Positions 34,103 to 42,020 of a DNA stretch of 64,000 bases are shown here, one piece after another. Each line of letters begins with the position of its first letter. Positions within the stretch are counted from its first letter, which is position 1. The stretch comes from Burkholderiaceae bacterium (GTDB lineage Bacteria; Pseudomonadota; Gammaproteobacteria; Burkholderiales; Burkholderiaceae_C), in the NCBI GenBank assembly GCA_026125795.1, contig JAHCKM010000001.1, forward strand, positions 2,046,001-2,110,000, read 5' to 3'. A model generated the notes under the pieces. The model was not told the origin of the DNA. It saw only the letters and a list, made by a program, of their open reading frames with translations, and searched no databases. A program made the translations under genes and the position numbers.

Positions 34103-34534
34103 ATGAACTCGAGAAACAACCTTGTGGCCGCGCTCGCAACGTGCGCGGCGCTCGCGTGCGTCGCGGTCCGGGCCCAGGAGTCCGAGATGGCCGTGCCGCC
34201 GGCGCCGCAGAACTACGGCGGCATCCAGGTGATCAACGGCGGGGTCGATCTCGACCAGGCCGATGCGATCAAGCGCATCCAGTCGCGTTATCCGTTGCGC
34301 GTGGAGATCAGCGGCCGCGGCGGCAACTACTACGTGGCAGATCGGCTCAGGTTGATCCAGCGCGGTGAGGTGTTGGCCGAGATCCCGGACGCCGGCCCCT
34401 GGCTGCTGCTGGATGTGCCGCCGGGTCGCTACACGCTGGCGGGCGACTTCGGCGGCACCGAGGTGCGACGCGACGTGATGGTGTCGACCGAGGGCGTGAA
34501 GGTGCCGATGGTCGTGCCTTCGAGCGTCGACTGA
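34103..34534 (+). CDS. Exported hypothetical protein with carboxypeptidase-regulatory-like domain
   Basis: The 143-residue protein has a signal peptide ending near VAVRAQ, a short linker, and a beta-sandwich-like region (VEISGRGGNYYVADRLRLIQ, then WLLLDVPPGRYTLAGDFGG) that resembles the starch-binding/carboxypeptidase-regulatory fold. GGAGG is well placed before the ATG. I do not recognise a named family. It is probably periplasmic. It converges on the feruloyl-CoA-synthase-like gene with only 4 bp between the stop codons. Confidence 0.75.
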   Translation: MNSRNNLVAALATCAALACVAVRAQESEMAVPPAPQNYGGIQVINGGVDLDQADAIKRIQSRYPLRVEISGRGGNYYVADRLRLIQRGEVLAEIPDAGPWLLLDVPPGRYTLAGDFGGTEVRRDVMVSTEGVKVPMVVPSSVD

Positions 34535-34538
34535 CGTT

Positions 34539-36335
34539 TCAGGCCCGCACCACACGCGCGTCGCCGTCCGCATAGAGCGCCGTCACGTCGGCGGCGCGCC
34601 GCTCGAGAACCCGGCGCTGGTTGAGATAGCCCTTGTCGGTGATCTCGCCGGCGTCGGCGTTGGGCGGTTCGGCCAGCAGCATTGCCCGCGTCGGTACCTG
34701 CGAAGAGCCGCCCCCGCCGGCGCGCATGGCGGCCAGGCCTTCGCGCAGCACGGCCGTCTTCTGCTCGGCCGACATCCCTGCCGCCTGCGGCGACGGGAAG
34801 ACCAGCAGGCCGATTTCCTCGCGATCGTGGCCGGCCACCACCACGTCGGCCGCCAGCGGGCTGAAAGCGCTGATCGCACGCAGGCGCAACGTGCCCACCG
34901 ACACCCAGGTGCCGCTGCCGAGCTTGAAGTCCTCGGCCACGCGGCCATCGAAGGCCACGCCGAGCTCGGGGCGCGCGGCATCGACCAGACGGCCGGCGTC
35001 GCCGATCAGGTAGAAGCCTTCGTCGTCGAAGGCCTTGGCCGTCAGCTCAGGAGCGTTGCGGTAGCCCGGGAACACGTTGGGCCCTTTCACTCGCATCTCG
35101 AGCTTGCCGCCGTTGGGCACGAACTTCAGTTCCACGCCGGGCAGCGGGGCGCCGATACAGCCGGCGCGTTGAATGTGCCAGTGCACGCTGGTGTTGGCCG
35201 GCGCCGTCTCGGTGGCGCCCCACGACGAGGTGAACCACAGCGGGCGTTCGCGCACGCGGCGCGCCACGGCCTCGAGGCGCTCCCACGAGCTCTGCGGCAG
35301 CGCCGCGCCGGCGTAGAACACGCCTTCGAGCCGCTCGAAGAAGTCGCGCGCGAAGCCTTCGTCGTTCTCCAGGAACGGCAGCAGCATGTCGAAGCCGCGC
35401 GGCACGTTGAAATAGAAGTTGGGTTTCACGTCGCGCAGGTTGCGCACCGTCTTGTCGATCAGCCCCGGCGCGGGCCGGCCCTCGTCGATGGCCAGGCTGC
35501 CGCCGTGCGCCAGCACCATGTTGAAGTTGTGGTTCGCGCCGAAGGTGTGGCTCCACGGCAGCCAGTCGAGCAGGTGCAGCGGATGGTGTTCAAGAAACGG
35601 CCACACCTGCTTCATCTGTTGCTGGTTGGCGGTGAGCATGCGGTGCGTGTTGATGGCCACTTTCGGCGTGCCGGTGGAGCCGCTGGTGAGCAGCAGCTTG
35701 GCCGTGTCGTCGGGGCGGATCGCCTCGAACGCGCGCTGCACCGCGGACGTCTCTCGCACATCGAGCAGTTGCTCGAAGCGCAGCGCGCCTTCGAACTGCC
35801 CCGCATGGTCGCTGAACACCACCGGCGTTTGCCCGCCCCAGGCCCGGATGGCCGCGCCGTACACACCCGGCTCGGCGGCGTAGACCAGCGCCGGATCGAG
35901 CGTTTCGAGGATGCCGCGGATCTTGCCGGTGTCTTTGGTCAGGCGGCAGTAGGCGCTCGACACCGTGCACAGCGGCCGGCCGATGTGCTGGCAGGCGAGC
36001 GCGAGCAGCGCGTGGTCGACCGAGTTGTCCGACAGCACGACCACGGGCTTGCCCGCCGGCAGCTGCATGTCGAGCAGCGCCTGGCCGATGCGGCCCGCCT
36101 GCTCGCGCACCTGCGCGTAGCTCAAGCGGCGCCAACCGCCGGCGGCGTCGCGCTCGGCCAAGAACGGTGCGGCGGGCGTCCTGGCGGCCCATTGCTCGAG
36201 CCACTCACCGACGCAGCGCGCATGCGAGCGCAGCGGCTCGGGATGCCTGAGCACGAAGCTGCCGTCGCTGCGCGCGACGCGTTGCGTCAGTGCGGGGGCC
36301 AGGGCGGAAGGATCGCCAAACAGCGCGATGGTCAT
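34539..36335 (-). CDS. Feruloyl-CoA synthase-like acyl-CoA ligase (benzoate operon)
   Basis: This 598-residue AMP-forming ligase has LLTSGSTGTPKVAINTHRM near residue 207 for ATP, WSHTFGANHNFNMVLAHGG near residue 252, SSWGATETAPANT near residue 360 and DGRVAEDFKLGSGTWVSVG near residue 440. The C-terminus GEITDKGYLNQRRVL is the feruloyl-CoA-synthase type. TTGGAGA precedes the ATG. It is the last gene of the operon begun by bclA and lies 21 bp after a LivF gene. It may extend the pathway to substituted aromatic acids. It is a paralogue of the ligase at 19672. Confidence 0.88.
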   Translation of the reverse strand: MTIALFGDPSALAPALTQRVARSDGSFVLRHPEPLRSHARCVGEWLEQWAARTPAAPFLAERDAAGGWRRLSYAQVREQAGRIGQALLDMQLPAGKPVVVLSDNSVDHALLALACQHIGRPLCTVSSAYCRLTKDTGKIRGILETLDPALVYAAEPGVYGAAIRAWGGQTPVVFSDHAGQFEGALRFEQLLDVRETSAVQRAFEAIRPDDTAKLLLTSGSTGTPKVAINTHRMLTANQQQMKQVWPFLEHHPLHLLDWLPWSHTFGANHNFNMVLAHGGSLAIDEGRPAPGLIDKTVRNLRDVKPNFYFNVPRGFDMLLPFLENDEGFARDFFERLEGVFYAGAALPQSSWERLEAVARRVRERPLWFTSSWGATETAPANTSVHWHIQRAGCIGAPLPGVELKFVPNGGKLEMRVKGPNVFPGYRNAPELTAKAFDDEGFYLIGDAGRLVDAARPELGVAFDGRVAEDFKLGSGTWVSVGTLRLRAISAFSPLAADVVVAGHDREEIGLLVFPSPQAAGMSAEQKTAVLREGLAAMRAGGGGSSQVPTRAMLLAEPPNADAGEITDKGYLNQRRVLERRAADVTALYADGDARVVRA

Positions 36336-36356
36336 CGGAGTCTCCAACAAGTGCGT

Positions 36357-37070
36357 CTAAACGCCGAGGTAGCGGCCGAGCTCGGGGCTGTCGCGCAATG
36401 CCGCGGCATCGCCCTGGATCACGATCTGGCCTTTCTGCAGCACTACCAGCGAGTCGGCATGCGTGGCCACCTTGCGGTAGTCGCGGTCGACGATCAAGGT
36501 GGCGATGCCGGCCTCGCGGATGCGCGCGATCACGCGCCAGATCTCGGCCACGATCAGCGGCGCCAGCCCTTCGGTGGCCTCGTCGAGGATCACCACGTCG
36601 GGGTGCGTCATCAGCACACGGCCGATCGACAACATCTGCTGCTCGCCGCCGGACAACTGGCCGCCCAGATGATGCAGGCGTTCGGCCAGGCGCGGAAAGG
36701 TCTGCAGCACGCGCTCGAGCGTCCAGTCGCTGCGGCCGTCGCGGCCGGGGCGCGCCGCCATCACGAGGTTCTCGCGCACGCTCAGGTTGGGGAACACGCC
36801 GCGGCCCTCGGGTACATAGCCGATGCCGGCGCGCGCCACCTCGTGGGGCCGCGCGTGAGAGAGATCCCGGCCGCCGATCGCGATGCGGCCCGAGCGACGC
36901 GCCACATGGCCGAGCAGCGTGCGGATCAGCGTGGTCTTGCCCATGCCGTTGCGCCCGAGCAGGCCCACGGTCTGGCCGCGCGCCACGCGCAGGCCCACGC
37001 CGTGCAGCACGTGGCTCGACTCGTACCAGGCGTGCAGGTCCTGCGCGTCGATCAGCAGCTCGGCACTCAC
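36357..37070 (-). CDS. ABC transporter ATP-binding protein (LivF type)
   Basis: The 237-residue ATPase has Walker A GRNGMGKTTLIR near residue 38, signature LSGGEQQMLSIGRVL near residue 136 and Walker B VVILDEATEGLAP. The residue after the D-loop stretch is atypical: VDRDYRKV occupies the place of the usual EQN/EHD switch His segment, so ATP hydrolysis control may be altered. The GTG start at 37070 overlaps the LivG stop as GTGA. It belongs to the benzoate-operon importer. Confidence 0.92.
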   Translation of the reverse strand: MSAELLIDAQDLHAWYESSHVLHGVGLRVARGQTVGLLGRNGMGKTTLIRTLLGHVARRSGRIAIGGRDLSHARPHEVARAGIGYVPEGRGVFPNLSVRENLVMAARPGRDGRSDWTLERVLQTFPRLAERLHHLGGQLSGGEQQMLSIGRVLMTHPDVVILDEATEGLAPLIVAEIWRVIARIREAGIATLIVDRDYRKVATHADSLVVLQKGQIVIQGDAAALRDSPELGRYLGV

Positions 37071-37819
37071 GTTTCTTCGACCCCGAGGTAGGCCGCCTGC
37101 ACGTCCGGGTTGGCGCGCACCGCCTGCGGCGTTCCGCTGGCCAGCACCGCGCCGTTGACCATCACGGTGATCACGTCGGCCACCCGGAACACCGCGTCCA
37201 TGTCGTGCTCGACCAGCGCGATCGCGTGGCCGGCCTTCAGCTCGCCGAGCAGCGCCAGCATGCGCTCGGTTTCCTCGGCGCCCATGCCGGCGAGCGGCTC
37301 GTCGAGCAGCAGCACCTCGGGCGCGGTGGCCAGGCACATGGCGATCTCGAGCTGGCGCCGCTGGCCGTGCGACAACGCGGCCGCAGGGCGATCGAGCACA
37401 TCGGCGAGGCCGGCGCGTGACGCCGCATCGCGCGCCGCGGGCACGGCCACCGCGCACGTGCCGGCGCTCGACCAGATCGCCCACGGCTGCTGATGGTGCG
37501 CCTGTGCGGCGAGGCGGCAGTTCTCCAGCACGGTGAAATGTGGGAACACCGTGGTGCGCTGGTAGCTCCGGCCAACGCCGGCGCGTGCGCGCCTGGGCTG
37601 AGGCCAGCGCGTGATGTCCTGGCCGCGCAACTCCACCGTGCCGCCGGTGGCGGGCAATTCGCCCGACAACACGTTGATCAGCGTGGACTTGCCGGCGCCG
37701 TTGGTGCCGATCACCGCGTGCACCTGGCCGAGCTGGAGATCGATCGACACACGATCTACCGCCACCAGGCCGCCGAAACGGCGCGTGACCTCGCGCGCGC
37801 GCAGCACGGTGGAACTCAC
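37067..37819 (-). CDS. ABC transporter ATP-binding protein (LivG type)
   Basis: The 250-residue ATPase has Walker A GTNGAGKSTLIN near residue 38, Q-loop GRSYQRTTVFPHF, signature LSHGQRRQLEIAMCL near residue 150, Walker B VLLLDEPLAGMG and H-loop VEHDMDAVF. The GTG at 37819 is chosen from the family start before VLRAREVTRRFGG. It pairs with the LivF product for import. Between it and the upstream LivM gene lies a GC-rich repeat. Confidence 0.93.
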   Translation of the reverse strand: MSSTVLRAREVTRRFGGLVAVDRVSIDLQLGQVHAVIGTNGAGKSTLINVLSGELPATGGTVELRGQDITRWPQPRRARAGVGRSYQRTTVFPHFTVLENCRLAAQAHHQQPWAIWSSAGTCAVAVPAARDAASRAGLADVLDRPAAALSHGQRRQLEIAMCLATAPEVLLLDEPLAGMGAEETERMLALLGELKAGHAIALVEHDMDAVFRVADVITVMVNGAVLASGTPQAVRANPDVQAAYLGVEET

Positions 37820-37837
37820 TGATGCACCCTTGGCACT

Positions 37838-37949
37838 TCGCGCCTTTCCCTCCGAGAGGGAATGAGCCCCTTCGGGCGGCCGGGCGGGGCTCATTGGGCA
37901 TCCTCCGCGCTGCGCGCTCCGGCATTCGCCTTGGGAGCGGCCCGGCGAC
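37838..37949. repeat. Dispersed GC-rich repeat within the liv operon (LivM-LivG gap)
   Basis: The 130-bp gap between the two genes contains CTCCGAGAGGGAATGAGCC with CTTCGGGCGGCCGGGC and a second GCGCGCTCCGGCATTCGCC block. Composition and motifs match the repeat family. No gene is present. Confidence 0.5.
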
Positions 37950-38942
37950 TCATGTCGCTTCCACCGGTTGGGCCGGCCGCCGCCGCGCCTTCAGCCGATC
38001 GGCGATGCCGATCAGGCCGCGCGGCAGCAGCGCGACGCACGCGATGATCGTCAGCCCCATGCCGAGCAGCCAGTGCTTGGCGAACGCGCCGAAGATCGCC
38101 TCCGACTTGAACAGCTCCTGCAGCAGCGCGTACGCGAAGGCGCCGATCACCGCGCCGCGCAGGTGTCCCAGGCCACCGAGGATGATCATGATCAGCACCG
38201 CGCCCGACAGGTGCCAGCTCAGCAGCTCGGGGTTGACGAAGCCGTCCTTGACCGCGAACAGGAATCCGGCGAGGCCGGCGATCGCGCCCGAGAGCGCGAA
38301 CGCGGCGAGCTTGTATGGGTAGGTGGAGAAGCCGGCGGCACGCATGCGCACCTCGTTGGCCTTGATGCCGGCCAGCGCGCGGCCGAAGCGCGAGCGCAGC
38401 AGCAGTGCGAGGAAGGTGAACACCGCCACCAGGCTCGCCAGCACGAAGTAGTACATCACCAGCGGCTGGTCGAGATCGATCAGCGTGGCGCCGCCGAGCG
38501 CGAGCACCGGCTTCACGTACAGGTAGATGCCGTCGGTGCCGCCGCCGAGCGGCGTGTCGTGGATGACGTAGTAGGCCATCTGCGCGAACGCCAGCGTCAC
38601 CATGATGAAGTAGACGCCCTGGGTGCGCAGCGACAGCGCGCCCATGAAGAGCGCATACGCCCCGGCGATTGCCACCGATGCCGGCAGCAGCCACAGCAGC
38701 GACGCTGCGTCGGCCTGCGGCGACAGCATCACCGCGACATAGCCGGCCAGCCCGAAAAACGCCGCCTGGCCGAAGCACACCAGTCCGGTGGTGCCCACCA
38801 GCAGCTCGAGGCTGAGCGCCAGGATGGCGTAGATCATCGTCTTGGCGACGAAGTCGACGCCGAAGCTGCCGGTGGCGAGCGGCCACAAGGCGAGCGCGAC
38901 GACACCGATCGCGACGGAAGCGAGGCGCCCGTTCATCGTCAT
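37950..38942 (-). CDS. ABC transporter permease (LivM type)
   Basis: This 330-residue permease has about ten hydrophobic segments, with GLVCFGQAAFFGLAGYVAVM near residue 49, LSLRTQGVYFIMVTLAFAQM near residue 100 and KANEVRMRAAGFST near residue 205 as the coupling loop. The ATG at 38942 overlaps the LivH stop as ATGA. It would pair with LivH in the benzoate-operon importer. Confidence 0.93.
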   Translation of the reverse strand: MTMNGRLASVAIGVVALALWPLATGSFGVDFVAKTMIYAILALSLELLVGTTGLVCFGQAAFFGLAGYVAVMLSPQADAASLLWLLPASVAIAGAYALFMGALSLRTQGVYFIMVTLAFAQMAYYVIHDTPLGGGTDGIYLYVKPVLALGGATLIDLDQPLVMYYFVLASLVAVFTFLALLLRSRFGRALAGIKANEVRMRAAGFSTYPYKLAAFALSGAIAGLAGFLFAVKDGFVNPELLSWHLSGAVLIMIILGGLGHLRGAVIGAFAYALLQELFKSEAIFGAFAKHWLLGMGLTIIACVALLPRGLIGIADRLKARRRPAQPVEAT

Positions 38943-39820
38943 CCCGCCTTGAACAGACCGCTGGGCTTCCACAGCAGGATGAGCGCCATCAGCACGTAGA
39001 CCAGCACGCCGGCGGCGTGCGGGAAGATCACCTTGCCGAAGGTGTCGACGAAGCCGATCAGGAGTGCGGCCAGCAGCGCGCCGCGGATCGAGCCGATGCC
39101 GCCGATCACGACGACGACGAAGCAGATGATCAGCACCTGGTTGCCCATGCCGGGATACACGCTCGACACCGGAGCCGCCACCATGCCGGCGAACACCGCC
39201 ACTGCGACGCCGGCGGCGAACACCACGCGATACAGGAAGTGGATGTCGATGCCGAGCGACTGCACCATCTCGCGGTTGGTGGCGCCGGCACGGATCGTCA
39301 TGCCCAGGCGCGTGCGCGTCAGCACGAACCACATGCCGGCCGCCAGCAGCAGGCACACGCCGGAGATGAAGAGGCGATACACCGGATAGGTCATCAGGTC
39401 GCCCAGCGGCAGCGAGCCGCTCAACCACGGCGGCGGTGCCACGCCGTGCACGTCGTCGCCCACCAGGATGCTGCGCAACTCCTCGAACACCAGGATCAGG
39501 CCGTAGGTCATCAACACCTGCTGCAGGTGCTCGCGCTCGTAGAGGAAACTGAAAAACGCCCACTCCAGCACGTAGCCCAACAGCACCGCCAGCACCAAGC
39601 CGACCAACAGCGTGGTGAAGAAGCCGCCACCCACCGTGGTGCCGACGATCGGCGCCAGCGCATAAGCCATGTAGGCGCCGATCATGTAGAAGCTGCCGTG
39701 CGCCAGGTTGATGACGCCCATGATCCCGAAGATCAGCGTCAGTCCCGAGGCGACCAGGAACAACAACAGCCCGTATTGCAGGCTGTTGAGGCCCTGGACG
39801 AGAAAGGTCTCGAGCGTCAC
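38939..39820 (-). CDS. ABC transporter permease (LivH type)
   Basis: The 293-residue permease carries LIFGIMGVINLAHGSFYMIG near residue 29, GLILVFEELRSILVGDD near residue 107, ATNREMVQSLGID near residue 177 and GGIGSIRGALLAALLIG near residue 240, all LivH landmarks. It is separated from the binding-protein gene by 151 bp containing a dispersed repeat. LivM overlaps its stop. Confidence 0.94.
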   Translation of the reverse strand: MTLETFLVQGLNSLQYGLLLFLVASGLTLIFGIMGVINLAHGSFYMIGAYMAYALAPIVGTTVGGGFFTTLLVGLVLAVLLGYVLEWAFFSFLYEREHLQQVLMTYGLILVFEELRSILVGDDVHGVAPPPWLSGSLPLGDLMTYPVYRLFISGVCLLLAAGMWFVLTRTRLGMTIRAGATNREMVQSLGIDIHFLYRVVFAAGVAVAVFAGMVAAPVSSVYPGMGNQVLIICFVVVVIGGIGSIRGALLAALLIGFVDTFGKVIFPHAAGVLVYVLMALILLWKPSGLFKAG

Positions 39821-39845
39821 TGCGCCAACTCTGAAAGTCTTCGTC

Positions 39846-39967
39846 CCTCGGGACAGGCCGCGAAGCGGCCAGGGGAGAGGCCGTGAGGGCCGGGCGCTGC
39901 GCGTACGGGTTGCCCGGACGCGCAGCGAGCCCCCTCGGGGGGCGGCCGCCAGGCGGCCGGGGGCGAC
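39846..39967. repeat. Dispersed GC-rich repeat between binding protein and LivH genes
   Basis: The gap contains CCCCCTCGGGGGGCGGCCGC near 39932, matching the core of the copy at 439, plus GGCCGCGAAGCGGCC near 39858 and other inverted blocks. It again occupies an intercistronic gap inside one operon. Confidence 0.6.
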
Positions 39968-39971
39968 CCAC

Positions 39972-41147
39972 TCACATTCTGCAACCGCGGCCCGGATCGG
40001 CCAGCGACTTGCTCGCCACGCCGATCACCTTGTTCTCCTTGCCCGACACCTGGCGCAGGTACATGTCCTGCACCGGGTTGTGCGACTTGGAGATCGTGAA
40101 CGGGCCGCGCGGGCTGTCGATCTTGGCCTTCTCCAGCGCGGCGGCGAACTCTTTCTTCTTGCTCACGTCGCCTTTCACCGCAGCCAGGCCGATGCCGAGC
40201 ATCTGCGCCGCGTCGTAGCCCTGCACGGCATAGACGTCGGGCTGCAGCTTGTAGGTCTTGGCATAGGCGAGGCGGAACGCGTTGTCGCGCGGCGTGCCGA
40301 GGGCATCGCCGTAGTGCAGCGCAGTGAGCAGGCCGTCGGCGTCGGCGCCCTGGGCCTCGAGCGTGCCGTCGGTGAGGAAGCCGGTGCCGTACAGCGGGAT
40401 GTTCTTCTTCAAGCCGGCGGCCGCGTAGTCCTTGACGAACTTCACCGCCCCGCCGCCGGCGAAGAAGGCAAACACCGCGTCGGGCTTGGTGGCCGCGATG
40501 TCGGTCAGCAGCGCCTGGAACTCGACGTTGGGAAACGGCAGGTTGAGCTCTTTGACCACCTGGCCGCCGGACTTCTCGAACGCCTCCTTGAAGCCGGCCA
40601 CCATCTCGTCGCCGGCGGCGTATTTCCAGGTGATGGTCGCCACCTTCTTGTGGCCGCGCTTGGCCACCGCCTCGCCGGTGGCATAACCGGGCTGCCAGTT
40701 GGTGAACGAGCTGCGGAAGATGTTGGGCGCGCACATCGGCCCGGTGACGGCGCCGGCGCCGGCATTGGGCACGATCAGCAAGGTGCCGCTGTCCTTGGCG
40801 GCGCGCGCCATCGCCATGGCCACGCCGGAGTGCACGGTGCCGACGATCACGTCGACGTTGTCGCGTTTGATCAGCTTGTTCACGTTGTCGGTGGCCTTGG
40901 CCGGATCGGACTCGTCGTCGACCTTGACGAACTCGATCTCACGCCCGCCGAGCTTGCCACCTTGCTCGTCGAGGTGGAGGCGAAAGCCGTTTTCGATCGC
41001 CACGCCGAGCGCGGCGAAGGTGCCGGTGTAGGGCAGCATCAGGCCGACCTTGAGCTTTGTTGATTGGGCGGTGGCACTGGCGCTGATCAGCGCCGCGGTC
41101 GCGCCGGCCATCAGCGCAGCCCAGCGCAGGGGTTTGTTGCGTGTCAT
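39972..41147 (-). CDS. ABC transporter substrate-binding protein (Liv type, benzoate operon)
   Basis: The 391-residue protein has a signal peptide (MTRNKPLRWAALMAG, cleavage near SATA) and the Liv-type periplasmic-binding fold, beginning KLKVGLMLPYTGTFAALGVA. Further landmarks are VDVIVGTVHSGVAMAMARAA and LTDGTLEAQGADADGLLTA. Homologues in box clusters are taken to bind benzoate or related acids. It starts 25 bp after the hydrolase gene, and the rest of the importer follows. Confidence 0.92.
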   Translation of the reverse strand: MTRNKPLRWAALMAGATAALISASATAQSTKLKVGLMLPYTGTFAALGVAIENGFRLHLDEQGGKLGGREIEFVKVDDESDPAKATDNVNKLIKRDNVDVIVGTVHSGVAMAMARAAKDSGTLLIVPNAGAGAVTGPMCAPNIFRSSFTNWQPGYATGEAVAKRGHKKVATITWKYAAGDEMVAGFKEAFEKSGGQVVKELNLPFPNVEFQALLTDIAATKPDAVFAFFAGGGAVKFVKDYAAAGLKKNIPLYGTGFLTDGTLEAQGADADGLLTALHYGDALGTPRDNAFRLAYAKTYKLQPDVYAVQGYDAAQMLGIGLAAVKGDVSKKKEFAAALEKAKIDSPRGPFTISKSHNPVQDMYLRQVSGKENKVIGVASKSLADPGRGCRM

Positions 41148-41172
41148 CGTGGTGTCTCCTGTGGTGGGGCCT

Positions 41173-42015
41173 TCAGGCCGTGGGTTGGTGTTGTGGTTGC
41201 CCGGCGCTCGCGTGAACGGCGAGGAAGCGCGCCACCTCGTCGATCACGCGCGCGGGCTGGTCACGGTGCGGCGAGTGGCCGCACCGGGGGATCTCGACCA
41301 GCCGCGTCTGCGGCAGCCGGCGTGCGATGGCGTGGATCTGGTCGAGCGTGCCGTATTCGTCATCGATGCCCTGCATGGCAAGCAGCGGGCAGGTGATGCC
41401 TTCGATCTCCCTTTCGATGTTCCAGCGCATGAACGGCCCGTGTAGCCAGATGTCGTTCCAGCCTCGGAACGCCGAATCGACGTCGGCGTGATGGCGCGCC
41501 AGGCGGCCGCGCAGATTGGTGAACTCGAAGTCGAGCAGCGATTGTTCGATCGCGTGCAAGGCCTTGGGCTCAACATAGAGGTGTGGCGCCATGACCACCA
41601 AGCCCGATACCTGTTTCGGATAGCGCGCCGCATGCAGCAGCGCAATGGAACCGCCGTCGCTGTGCCCGAGCAGCCACAGCGGGCGGCGCGTGCCATCGAG
41701 GTGCAGCGCCGCCAGCAGCGCCGGCAGCACCTCGTGCGCCTGGCGGTGCATGAAGTCGACGTCCCAGCGCTCGTCGGGATGGCGCGGCGTCGAGCGGCCG
41801 TAGCCCGGGCGCGAGTACACCAGGCCGTGCACGCCGGCGGCGTCGCACAGCGCAGCGGGGAAGTCGCGCCACATCGCCAGCGAGCCCAGCCCTTCGTGCA
41901 GGAACACCAGCAGCGGCGCGTCGGGGCGCGCATGCGCCGGCAGCACACGCTGCAGTTCGATGCGCACGGGGCGGCCGCGCCATCGGAGCTCGACGAATTC
42001 GACCGGTTGCTGCAT
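41173..42015 (-). CDS. Alpha/beta hydrolase of the benzoate operon
   Basis: The 280-residue hydrolase has an oxyanion HEGLGSLAMW near residue 40, nucleophile elbow LGHSDGGSIALL near residue 115, acid region GIDDEYGTLDQ near residue 217 and catalytic His in IPRCGHSPHRDQP near residue 243. It lies 5 bp after bclA. Hydrolases of this kind are frequent in box clusters. A role in hydrolysing a CoA thioester, lactone or dead-end product is plausible but unproven. Confidence 0.87.
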   Translation of the reverse strand: MQQPVEFVELRWRGRPVRIELQRVLPAHARPDAPLLVFLHEGLGSLAMWRDFPAALCDAAGVHGLVYSRPGYGRSTPRHPDERWDVDFMHRQAHEVLPALLAALHLDGTRRPLWLLGHSDGGSIALLHAARYPKQVSGLVVMAPHLYVEPKALHAIEQSLLDFEFTNLRGRLARHHADVDSAFRGWNDIWLHGPFMRWNIEREIEGITCPLLAMQGIDDEYGTLDQIHAIARRLPQTRLVEIPRCGHSPHRDQPARVIDEVARFLAVHASAGQPQHQPTA

Positions 42016-42020
42016 CGCGT

